64,000 nucleotides of DNA from Myxococcales bacterium. Its GTDB lineage: Bacteria; Myxococcota_A; Polyangia; Haliangiales; Haliangiaceae. The position numbers were made by a program, and so were the translations under genes. The stretch lies in contig JADKKI010000040.1 of NCBI GenBank assembly GCA_016720595.1, forward strand, positions 3,218-67,217, in the 5' to 3' direction. Shown here in pieces: positions 30,876-38,262 of the stretch (position 1 is its first letter; each line of letters begins with the position of its first letter). The notes beneath the pieces were generated by a model. That model made no database searches, was not told the DNA's origin, and saw only the letters and a list, made by a program, of their open reading frames with translations.

Positions 30876-32025
30876 TCGCGAGGCCTCCCGGTTTGGCGGC
30901 AGTTCCTGAGGTCGCGCCGCCACCCGAGTCCTTCCAGGATCCCGCGCTCTGCGACACACCACGGAATAGCAGAGCGAAGTCCGCGGGGCTCGTGGAGTGT
31001 TTGACGGCCTCCTCGTAGGTCACCAGCTTCTGCTTGACGAGCGCCGCCAGGCTCTGATCGAACGAGACCATCCCGTACGGGTGCAGGCCCTCGAAGATCG
31101 CGCCCTTGATCTCGCGGGTCCGCTGCGGATCCTCGATCATCTCGCGGATGCGCTCGGTGTTGACCATGATCTCGAGCGCCGGGACCATGCCCTTGCCGTC
31201 GGCGCGCGGGAGCAAGCGCTGCGAGACCACGCCGCGCAACACGCTCGCGAGGGTCAGCCGGGCCTGCTGCTGCTGGTGCGTGGGGAACATCGAGATGATG
31301 CGGTTGATCGTCTCCGTGGCATCCACGGTGTGCAGCGTGGACAGCACGAGGTGGCCGGTCTCCGCGGCGGTCATCGCGATGCCCGCGGTCTCGAAGTCGC
31401 GGATCTCGCCGACGAGGATCACGTCCGGGTCCTGCCGGAGCGCTGCGCGCAGCGCGCGAGAGAACGTCATCGTGTCGAAGCCGATCTCGCGCTGGTTCAC
31501 GACCGCGCGCTTGTCGCGGAACGTGTACTCGATCGGGTCCTCGATCGTGACGATGTGATAGGCGTTCTGCGTGTTGACGTAGTCGATCATCGCGGCGAGC
31601 GTGGTCGACTTGCCCGAGCCGGTCGCACCCGTGACCAGCACGATGCCGCGCGGGGTGTTCGCGAGGTCGAGCACGGTCTGCGGCAGGTTCAGGCGTTCGA
31701 ACGGCGGCACCTCGGGAGGGATCAAACGCAGCACCATGCCGACCGATCCACGCTGCTGGAACAGGTTGACGCGGTAGCGAACGCCATCCGGCGTCCCGTA
31801 GGCGAGATCGATGTCGAGGTTCTGCTCGAACTCCTCTCGCTGCCGGTCGTTCATCATGTGCACCGCGAACTGCGCGATGGATTCCCGCGTCAATGCAGGC
31901 ACATCGCGCACGGTGCGCAGGTCCCCCTTGATGCGGAAGATGGGGGGTAAGCCCGCTTTGAGATGAACGTCCGAAGCCCCGAGCTGGCGGGCGGCGGCGA
32001 GCACGCGATCGAGGATCTGACTCAT
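30853..32025 (-). CDS. pilT: PilT-family type IV pilus retraction ATPase
   Basis: Hexameric cytoplasmic ATPase that depolymerises type IV pili for twitching/social motility. 390 residues. Visible: N-terminal PilT motifs (ASDVHLKAGLPPIFRI), Walker A GATGSGKS (133-140), the Asp box, Walker B DVILVGEIRD (201-210), the His box TAAETGHLVLSTLHT (219-233) and an RIREMIED segment near the AIRNLIRE position. The C-terminus has an unusual Gly/Ser tail (DSGGGATSGTAAKPGG..). The start has TACCCT 14 nt upstream. PilU is a possible alternative. It overlaps the following barrel-protein gene. Confidence 0.93.
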   Translation of the reverse strand: MSQILDRVLAAARQLGASDVHLKAGLPPIFRIKGDLRTVRDVPALTRESIAQFAVHMMNDRQREEFEQNLDIDLAYGTPDGVRYRVNLFQQRGSVGMVLRLIPPEVPPFERLNLPQTVLDLANTPRGIVLVTGATGSGKSTTLAAMIDYVNTQNAYHIVTIEDPIEYTFRDKRAVVNQREIGFDTMTFSRALRAALRQDPDVILVGEIRDFETAGIAMTAAETGHLVLSTLHTVDATETINRIISMFPTHQQQQARLTLASVLRGVVSQRLLPRADGKGMVPALEIMVNTERIREMIEDPQRTREIKGAIFEGLHPYGMVSFDQSLAALVKQKLVTYEEAVKHSTSPADFALLFRGVSQSAGSWKDSGGGATSGTAAKPGGLANDEFEIE

Positions 32026-32120
32026 CGAGGCTGGACCTCAAGGGTACCACAGGGTCCCCGTCGGATCCGTTGACCAGATTCGAGCCCCGCGTGCCCGCGC
32101 TGAGTTACCCTTTGTCCGGG

Positions 32121-32810
32121 ATGCGTTGCCCAAGTTGCGGCACCGAGAACGCACCGGATTCCCGGTTCTGCGGTGGCTGTGGTGCACGCACGGCGCCCTC
32201 GACCGTGGCGCCGACACAGAAGATCTCCGACGACGCTCCGATGCCGCAACAGCCGGCCGGGTATGGCGGCGGCTACAGCGTTCCGCCCAGCAACTACTCG
32301 ATCCCTCCACAGAACAGCGGGCCCGCGGCCTTGCCGCCGCCACCCTCCATCCCACCCACCAACAACGCTTATGGAAGTGGTCCGGGCAGCATCCCGCCCA
32401 CCAACAACCCGTACGGCAATCGCCCCGGCAGCATCCCGCCTACCAATATCCCGTACGGCAACCGCCCCGGCAGCATCCCACCCACCAACGTGGGGCCCGG
32501 TAGCATCCCACCCACCAACGTCGGGACCGGCAGCCAGCCGCCGCACCTCCGCCCAGGCACCGAATCCCAGGGTCCCGGGACGGTCCAGCGCCGGGCGAGT
32601 GTGCCGCCGGTCACCGGCCCCACGCCGTCGCTCTCGCTTCCGAAGAGGCAGGGGGGCGGCACGCGTTGGGGAGTGGTGATCTTCGTGTTGCTCCTCGATC
32701 TCGGGCTCGCCGCCACCGGCGCGTACCTGCTCCAGGCCGGCCTCGCCGAGGGTGCCACCAGCACCCCGACCGCCTCCGTCACCTCTTCCTCCGGAACGCC
32801 CTCGCCATGA
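32121..32810 (+). CDS. Zinc-ribbon protein with GSIPPTN repeats and a membrane anchor
   Basis: About 229 residues. It begins MRCPSCGTENAPDSRFCGGCG, a CxxC-x10-CxxC zinc ribbon. Proline-rich repeats follow (GSIPPTN with PYGNRP, five or six copies, about 80-145), then a basic patch and a single hydrophobic helix (about 186-206, WGVVIFVLLLDLGLAATGAYLL), so it is probably tail-anchored with the ribbon in the cytoplasm. TACCCT lies 9 nt before the ATG. ATGA overlap with the response regulator implies joint translation. No catalytic motif; it may be a signalling or localisation partner. Confidence 0.78.
   Translation: MRCPSCGTENAPDSRFCGGCGARTAPSTVAPTQKISDDAPMPQQPAGYGGGYSVPPSNYSIPPQNSGPAALPPPPSIPPTNNAYGSGPGSIPPTNNPYGNRPGSIPPTNIPYGNRPGSIPPTNVGPGSIPPTNVGTGSQPPHLRPGTESQGPGTVQRRASVPPVTGPTPSLSLPKRQGGGTRWGVVIFVLLLDLGLAATGAYLLQAGLAEGATSTPTASVTSSSGTPSP
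32384..32523 (+). repeat. In-frame repeats coding GSIPPTN
   Basis: Direct repeats with core GGCAGCATCCCGCCCACCAA and spacers coding NPYGNRP, in copies about 42 bp or about 27 bp apart. Near-identical DNA implies recent expansion. Confidence 0.75.
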
Positions 32811-33865
32811 CCAACGAATCCTCGACCTCGGGCTCGTACCGATCGCAGCTCGCGGTGTCCTTGCTCGTCGGGATCGAGGTCCTGGTCCTCGACGGCGACG
32901 CGCGCGTACACGCCGGGATCGAGCAGCTGCTCTCCGAGGCCCAGCTCCACGTCACCTGCGTGACGACCGCGGATGACGCGCTCGCGGCCGTCGCGCGCCA
33001 GTTCTTCTCGGTGGTCCTGGTCGACATCGACACGCCGAACCCGAGCAACGGCATCGAGACGATCCGCGCGATCAAGCAGGCCTCACCCACCTCGATGGTG
33101 ATCGCGATGACACCGCGCCGCTCGTATGACGACGCGGTCGAGAGCGTGCGCGCAGGAGCGATCGATCTGATCCTCAAGGCACCCGAGTCGGTCGCGTACC
33201 TGAAGGACCGCGTCCTCGATGCTGCGGGCCGCTCGGTGGGCAAGCGCGAGGTCGACTCCGTGCTCGTCGACGTGCGCGGCGTCCACGAGGAGTTCCTGCA
33301 GCGGTTCATGGAGACGGAGCGCCGCGCGATCGATCTCGCGGACAAAGCAGCGGGCAAGGATCCGGCGCGCTCGGTGATGCTCGACGAGCTGCGCGTCCTC
33401 GTGATCGACGAGGTCGACGATTTCTTCACCGGTATGACCGAGCTCGCGCCCGCGGGCTACCTGTTCGTGCACGCGACCTCTGGCGGCGAGGGCCTCGATC
33501 GGATCAGCTCCGGCAGCTACCACTACGCGATGGTGGCCGAGGACGTCAGCGACCTCCCGGCCAAGACGATCGCGCGAACGATCCGCAACCAGCACCCCGA
33601 CACCGTGGTCCTCACGTTCCTCGGCCCGGCGGAGAACGGGCGGGTCGAGCTCGTCGAGCAGGCCGGCACGCGGACACTGGTCAGCCCGTTCACCGAGGCC
33701 AAGCAGCTCGGCGACCGGCTCGATCAGCTCGCCGAGGCATGGCGCGTGAAGGCCCGCGAGCGTCGCTACACGCAGGCGTTCCGCGAGCGGCACTACGACT
33801 TCCTGCGGCGGTATGTCGAGCTGAAGACCAAGATCGAGCGCGCGATCAACGAGGGGCCGGGTTAG
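32807..33865 (+). CDS. Response regulator with a second receiver-like domain
   Basis: 352 residues. Receiver 1 (about 22-140) is complete: acidic pair D29/D31 (LDGD), phosphoacceptor D73 (LVDIDTP), T101 (MTP) and K124 (ILKA). A second receiver-like domain (about 200-300, LRVLVIDEVDDFFTG..) keeps the Asp cluster but lacks a clear acceptor (AMVAEDVSD). The C-terminus is helical (RYTQAFRERHYDFLRRYVELKTKI). No DNA-binding or enzymatic output is seen. The ATG overlaps the preceding TGA. A histidine kinase was not found in the window. Confidence 0.87.
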   Translation: MTNESSTSGSYRSQLAVSLLVGIEVLVLDGDARVHAGIEQLLSEAQLHVTCVTTADDALAAVARQFFSVVLVDIDTPNPSNGIETIRAIKQASPTSMVIAMTPRRSYDDAVESVRAGAIDLILKAPESVAYLKDRVLDAAGRSVGKREVDSVLVDVRGVHEEFLQRFMETERRAIDLADKAAGKDPARSVMLDELRVLVIDEVDDFFTGMTELAPAGYLFVHATSGGEGLDRISSGSYHYAMVAEDVSDLPAKTIARTIRNQHPDTVVLTFLGPAENGRVELVEQAGTRTLVSPFTEAKQLGDRLDQLAEAWRVKARERRYTQAFRERHYDFLRRYVELKTKIERAINEGPG

Positions 33866-33896
33866 GGCGCAGAGCAGTCGGCCAGCGGCGCGCTGG

Positions 33897-33975
33897 CCCC
33901 CCCCCCACCCGGGGCCCCCCCCCCCCCCCCCCCCCCCGAAGGGGGGCCCCCCCGCGCGCGCGCGGCGGGGGACAC
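33897..33975. other. Low-complexity G/C homopolymer stretch
   Basis: Runs of C (23 at 33915-33937), G (6) and C (7), then alternating GC, within 80 bp. This is unlike the rest of the window and looks like an assembly or sequencing artefact, or a gap-filled join. Sequence continuity to the repeats on the right should be treated with caution. Confidence 0.7.
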
Positions 33976-34171
33976 CCCGGCCGCATTCGCAGAAGCTCCG
34001 ACCTCACATCGATGATGCGCTGGACGCGACAGCGTCACAGGGCGACCCTCAGCGCCTTCGGAGAGGCGCCACGCCGGTCCCTCATCCGCAACCACCGGCG
34101 CACGAGCGGCGCCTCCGGACCTGAGCGCGAGACGCTCGCAGAAGCTCCCGCCGGGCGATGATCGCGATTCA

Positions 34172-34186
34172 AGCCCCGCGGGGACT
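34172..34186. repeat. Palindromic element, copy 1
   Basis: AGCCCCGCGGGGACT, a slightly degenerate form of AGTCCCnnnnGGGACT, preceded by GATCGCGATTCA as in copy 3. Confidence 0.7.
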
Positions 34187-34572
34187 GGCGGCCCCGAGCC
34201 CGGGTCGCCCGACCCAGGCACCGGCCCTGGCGCCCCACCGAACATGGCGCCGGTCGCCACCGCCCCAACCCCCACCCGGCGCACGGCCGGCGCCTCCGGA
34301 CCTTGGCGCGGTCGCGACCGGCGTCGAAGGGACTGGCTCGCACGGGCACTGCCACTGCGGGCGCACGGCCGGCGCCTCCGGACCTGAGCGCGAGACGCTC
34401 GCAGAAGCTCCCGATGGGAGCAGGCTCGCGCGGGCACTGCGGCCTGAGAGAGCCAAGCGCACGATCGCACCTCGAGTCCCGCACGAACTGAACGCCCCCG
34501 AGCCGAGGCCTCGACCCCGACCGCCCACCGACCCGGGGCGCGATCACAACCAGCGTCGCAGAGCGCGTGCGA

Positions 34573-34631
34573 GCTGTGCGTTTGTGGACAGCCGCGCTGA
34601 TGAGAGCGCGCCTGCCCACAAGCCGCACAGC
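34573..34631. repeat. 59-nt conserved hairpin, copy 1
   Basis: A nested stem is visible: GCTGTGCG with CGCACAGC, TTGTGG with CCACAA, and CGCGCT with AGCGCG around a GATGAG loop. It is identical, base for base, to the copy at 35066-35124. Confidence 0.8.
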
Positions 34632-34941
34632 CCGGTCCTGGTCCCCACCCCAGCTGTGGGCTTTCGAGAAGCGGACCGCCTCCCGACGATCGCCTCGCCT
34701 TCGCCGATCGCGACCGCGCCAACAGCTCACCCGATCGAGACACGCGGGCACCGGCGATGACCGACACGGCACCGACGCCGTTTGACATTGGTCCACGCGC
34801 GGCGCCTCCGGACCTGAGCGCGAGACGCTCGCAGAAGCTCCCGATGGGAGCAAGCTCGCGCGGGCGCTGCAGCCTGAGAGAGCTGGGCCCTCGCCGCGAC
34901 GGCTCCAAGCAAGCATGAGCCGAGCAGATGATCGCACCTCA

Positions 34942-34956
34942 CGCCCTGCGGGGACT
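34942..34956. repeat. Palindromic element, copy 2
   Basis: CGCCCTGCGGGGACT: degenerate on its left arm and preceded by GATCGCACCTCA. Same family as the copies at 34172, 35441 and 36838. Confidence 0.6.
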
Positions 34957-35065
34957 GACGGCCCCGAGCTCGCGCGTTGCGCGCGAGACACCGACGCTGC
35001 AGTGCGCAAAGCACGACCCCGCCGACCATGGCGCGGTCACGACCAGCGTCGGAGAGCGCGCGCGA

Positions 35066-35124
35066 GCTGTGCGTTTGTGGACAGCCGCGCTGATGAGAGC
35101 GCGCCTGCCCACAAGCCGCACAGC
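35066..35124. repeat. 59-nt conserved hairpin, copy 2
   Basis: Exactly repeats 34573-34631, 493 bp downstream, including loop and bulges. Conservation of the whole stem-loop in otherwise drifting repeats suggests selection or very recent duplication. Confidence 0.8.
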
Positions 35125-35440
35125 ACGATCCTGGTGGTGAACCTTTCCCCGCCCCAAACCGTGGGCCTTCGAGAAGCGGACCGCCGCTCGACGCTCCACG
35201 TCGCCTTCGCGGATCGCGACCGCGCCAACAGCTCACCCGATCGAGACACGCGGGCACCGGCGATGACCGAGACGGCACCGACGCCGTTTGACATTGGCCC
35301 ACGCGCGGCGCCTCCGGACCTGAGCGCGCGGCGCACGCAGAAGCTCCCGCCGCGCGGAAGCACATCGACTCGCTGCCAGCCCCTCACCCTTCGTGATGTC
35401 CGACCGCCGGACACGTGGCCCGAAACCACGATCGCGATTC

Positions 35441-35456
35441 AGTCCCCGCCGGGACT
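35441..35456. repeat. Palindromic element, left flank of HNH gene
   Basis: AGTCCCCGCCGGGACT, two perfect 6-bp arms around CGCC, 288 bp before the HNH start. Its partner at 36838 has the same arms. Confidence 0.75.
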
Positions 35457-35732
35457 GCCGCGTCGCGAGTTCTCGACGAGGCTCGAGGGTGCCGTGACGA
35501 ATCTTCTCTGGCTTCTCTCTTTTCGCTTGACTGATTTCGACGTGCATCAAGGGCGTGCCCGACAAGGATCGCGATTTCCTCGTCGAGGACGCGGCCTCGT
35601 GCGCGCTGCGCGAAGTCGCCGCATCCGAACGATCGCCGTCGGGTCGCGAGCCTCAGGCGCACACACAGCGCAGTACAGAACCTCCAAAAACCTGGTGGTA
35701 GAAGTGATCGTGCGCGTGACAACCCACGCGTG

Positions 35733-35740
35733 TAGGAGGT
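35733..35740 (+). promoter_or_regulatory. Strong Shine-Dalgarno of the HNH gene
   Basis: TAGGAGGT ends 4 nt before the GTG at 35745, the best ribosome binding site in the window and unlike the leaderless-type starts of its neighbours. Confidence 0.8.
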
Positions 35741-35744
35741 CGTC

Positions 35745-36827
35745 GTGTTCGACAGCGCTGCCACGGACGCATTTCAATCGCAGCTCGCAGATGCCTATGC
35801 GGTCACGTGCCGCGAGCGGGACTGGATCACGCTCCACCAGGAGATCACATCGGTCGGCAAGCAGATCGTCTGCCTCGAGGCGCGGGAGATCGATCTGCTG
35901 CGCGAGGCCGAGGAGACCAAGCTCTACCGCCGCATGGGGTTCCCCACGATCTATGCGTACATCGAGAGCGTGCTGCAGCACTCGCATCACGTGGCGACGG
36001 AGAGGATGCGCGTGGCGCACGAGCTGCTCGAGCTGCCCGCGATCGCCGAGGAGTTCCGCGCTGGAGAGCTGGCGTGGACCAGCGTGCGGGAGCTGACCCG
36101 CGTCGCGACGAGCAAGACCGAAGACGCGTGGCTCGATGCGGCGGAGGGCAAGCTGTCGACGGACATCCAGCAGCTGGTGCGCGGCAAGTCCAAGGGAGAC
36201 CTGCCCACGGATCCCGTGGATCCGAAGAAGATCCGGCACCGCATCGTGCTCGAGGGCATCTCCCAGGAGGCGATGATGCTGTTCAAGCAGGCGCGCAATG
36301 CCGCCGCGGATGCGAAAGGCGCGACCTGCACCGACGACGAGCTGGTGCGCGCGCTGGCCGGCGCGCTGCTCGAGCCAGCAACACAGGGATCATCGAACAA
36401 GCCGCGGCATCAGATCGCGACGACCACGTGCCGCGTGTGCAAGCAGGCGCACCGCGTGGGCGCCGGGATGGAGATCGCGGTCTCACCGCAGGAGCTGGAG
36501 CGCGTACGGTGTGACTCGGAGGACATCGGGGATCTGGAGCGCGAGGAACCCGGACGTAAGCTGCAGAGGTCGATCCCGGAGGCCACGCGCCGCAAGGTGT
36601 TCGTCAGGGACAAGCACCGGTGCGTGGTACCAGGGTGTCGCTCCACGCGGTTCATCGAAGCGCACCACATCACGCCGCGCTCCGAAGGCGGGCGTCACGA
36701 GCTCCGAAATCTCTGTCTGCTCTGCGACGCGCACCATGTCCAGCTCCATGAGGGTGTGATCGCGATCCGCGGCACAGCGCCCGACAACCTGGTGTTCGAA
36801 CTCCCGCTCGTGCACGTCGGGGACTGA
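35745..36827 (+). CDS. HNH endonuclease (13E12/DUF222-like organisation)
   Basis: 360 residues. The long helical N-terminal part (1-280) resembles DUF222/13E12-type proteins, and the C-terminus holds a clear HNH nuclease: RDKHRCVVPGCRSTRFIEAHHI (His-His), TPRSEGGRHELRNLCLLCDAHH with zinc-binding Cys pairs. It may nick or cut double-stranded DNA; such genes often occur in many copies and behave as selfish or phage/mobile elements. Start: GTG 35745 with AGGAGGT. It lies inside a repeat-rich island, flanked by AGTCCC/GGGACT palindromes 288 bp upstream and 10 bp downstream. No transposase is nearby. Transferred origin is inferred. Confidence 0.88.
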   Translation: MFDSAATDAFQSQLADAYAVTCRERDWITLHQEITSVGKQIVCLEAREIDLLREAEETKLYRRMGFPTIYAYIESVLQHSHHVATERMRVAHELLELPAIAEEFRAGELAWTSVRELTRVATSKTEDAWLDAAEGKLSTDIQQLVRGKSKGDLPTDPVDPKKIRHRIVLEGISQEAMMLFKQARNAAADAKGATCTDDELVRALAGALLEPATQGSSNKPRHQIATTTCRVCKQAHRVGAGMEIAVSPQELERVRCDSEDIGDLEREEPGRKLQRSIPEATRRKVFVRDKHRCVVPGCRSTRFIEAHHITPRSEGGRHELRNLCLLCDAHHVQLHEGVIAIRGTAPDNLVFELPLVHVGD

Positions 36828-36837
36828 AGGGCGATCA

Positions 36838-36853
36838 GTCCCTGCGGGGACTG
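36838..36853. repeat. Palindromic element, right flank of HNH gene
   Basis: AGTCCCTGCGGGGACT: arms AGTCCC/GGGACT around TGCG, beginning 10 bp after the HNH stop. Together with 35441-35456 it brackets about 1.4 kb. Confidence 0.75.
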
Positions 36854-36960
36854 GTGGCGCGATCTCTGACAACTTCAGAGCTGAACGAAGCAATTCGGCT
36901 GGCGTGATCCGTCCCGACCGTGGCTCGTGCGGGCATCGGCGGGAGCTCCTCGCGTCACAG

Positions 36961-37145
36961 AACCGCATGCTCGTGGCCTCGTGCTGCGTGCTCGTGGCCG
37001 CGTACTCGTACCCCGTGCTCGTGCTCGTGCCGCGTGCTCGTGCCGCGTGCTCGTACCCCGTGCTCGTGCTCGTGCAGCGTGCTCGTGCCGCGTGCTCGTG
37101 CCGCGTGCTCGTGCCGCGTGCCGCGTGCTCGTGTCACGTGCTCGT
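36961..37145. repeat. Degenerate CGTGCTCGTGC tandem repeat
   Basis: About 185 bp of mixed copies of CGTGCTCGTGC and CCGCGTGCTCGTG, with a 45 bp higher-order period (CCCCGTGCTCGTGCTCGTGC at 37011 and 37056). No gene. A simple-sequence accretion. Confidence 0.75.
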
Positions 37146-37299
37146 GCGGCCACCCGCCGCCGGGACCTCGCGCATGTCGACGCGTGCGCCACGTACCTCG
37201 GACGCTGTGGAGGCGCTGCTCCCTGTCGCACCGACACGCCCAATCCCACGGAGCCGCTGAGATCTCGGGCACTTCGGCTGCAGGGTCCGACCCCGCAGG

Positions 37300-37305
37300 T
37301 ATAGT
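37300..37305 (+). promoter_or_regulatory. Start-proximal -10 box TATAGT
   Basis: TATAGT lies 9 nt before the ATG at 37315, predicting an almost leaderless message for the lipid kinase and possibly recC-recB behind it. Confidence 0.5.
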
Positions 37306-37314
37306 GCTGCTGTC

Positions 37315-38256
37315 ATGGTCGCGCCCCGCACGGTGGTCATCGTCAATCCCAAGTCGCAGGGCGGAAAGCTCGGCAAGCGATGGACGGAGGTCGCCGAGAT
37401 CCTCGGGCGCGCGTTCCCGTTCGACGAGGCGATCACGCAAGGCGTGGGCGATGCCACGCGGCTCGCTCGCGAGGCCTTGCGAGGTGGCGCCGGGCGGATC
37501 ATCGCGATCGGTGGCGACGGCACGGTCAACGAGGTGGTCAACGGCTTCTTCGAGGATGGCGTGGCGATCGCGCCGGAAGCCACGCTCGGCCTCATTCCGT
37601 TCGGCACCGGCGGTGACTTCCGTCGCTCGCTCGGGATCCCGCAGAGCACGCACGAGGCGGCGACGGTGATCGCGGCGGGTCATCGCCGGAAGATCGATGT
37701 CGGCAAGCTCGGGTTCGTGGCCACGGATGGCTCGCCCGCCACGCGCATGTTCGCGAACATCGCGTCGTTCGGGGTCTCGGGTGTGGTCGATCGCCTGGTC
37801 AACGAGAGCGGGAAGAAGCTCGGCGGCAAGCTCTCGTTCATGTTCGCGAGCGTGCGCGCCACGTGGTCGTACAAGAACCAGCGCGTCCAGCTCGTGTTCG
37901 ATGGCAAAGATCGCGCGGAGCTCTCGATCAACACGGTGGCGATCGCGAACGGCAAGTTCTTCGGCGGCGGGATGAAGGTCGCGCCCGCGGCGGAGATCGA
38001 TGACGGCACGTTCGAGGTGGTGTCGATCGGGGACCTCGGGATGGGCGAGGTGCTGAAGATGAGCCGCAAGATCTATCAGGGTGAGCACCTGTCGATGGAC
38101 AAGGTGAGCGTCCGTCGAGCGAGGGTGATCGAGGCCGAAGGGATCGAGCCCGGCGCGGTGATCGAGCTCGATGTCGATGGCGAGAACCCGGGACGGCTGC
38201 CGGCGCGCTTCGAGGTGGTGCCCGCGGCGTTGTGGGTCGCGGTGGCGCCCGTCTGA
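37315..38256 (+). CDS. YegS/DAG-kinase family lipid kinase
   Basis: 313 residues of the diacylglycerol/sphingosine-kinase-like family (YegS). The ATP-binding signature GGDGTVNEVVNG (66-77) and PFGTGGDFRRSL follow an N-terminal IVNPKSQGGK. The C-terminal beta domain (GGGMKVAPAAEIDDG..) is typical. It phosphorylates a lipid hydroxyl; the exact substrate is unknown. Cytoplasmic, membrane-associated. It lies 6 bp before recC in the same direction and may be co-transcribed, though no functional link is evident. Confidence 0.9.
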   Translation: MVAPRTVVIVNPKSQGGKLGKRWTEVAEILGRAFPFDEAITQGVGDATRLAREALRGGAGRIIAIGGDGTVNEVVNGFFEDGVAIAPEATLGLIPFGTGGDFRRSLGIPQSTHEAATVIAAGHRRKIDVGKLGFVATDGSPATRMFANIASFGVSGVVDRLVNESGKKLGGKLSFMFASVRATWSYKNQRVQLVFDGKDRAELSINTVAIANGKFFGGGMKVAPAAEIDDGTFEVVSIGDLGMGEVLKMSRKIYQGEHLSMDKVSVRRARVIEAEGIEPGAVIELDVDGENPGRLPARFEVVPAALWVAVAPV

Positions 38257-38262
38257 GGCCCG

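Larger units (their letters stand above)
33976..35456. repeat. Mosaic repeat region without genes
   Basis: About 1.5 kb of interleaved direct repeats. The block GCGCCTCCGGACCTGAGCGC followed by GAGACGCTCGCAGAAGCTCC recurs near 34109, 34372 and 34802, with degenerate copies near 34290 and 35307. A longer unit (about 34540-34830) is repeated 493 bp later (about 35035-35325) at high identity. Each unit has a 59-nt hairpin and a block with GACACGCGGGCACCGGCGATG. Four AGTCCC/GGGACT-type palindromes are dispersed in and near the region. No open frame has coding character. The remaining 290 bp to the HNH gene are unique-looking. Confidence 0.8.

Noticed and set aside
34109..35350. CRISPR array?
   Set aside because: Repeat units vary in length and spacing (430 and 493 bp), with no regular short repeat/spacer pattern and no cas genes.
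34915..35744. Open frames through the mosaic repeats
   Set aside because: They change with each repeat copy, are Arg/Thr/Ala/Ser-rich and have no start signals; repeats explain them.
36961..37145. CRISPR array?
   Set aside because: Continuous simple-sequence repeats without unique spacers.
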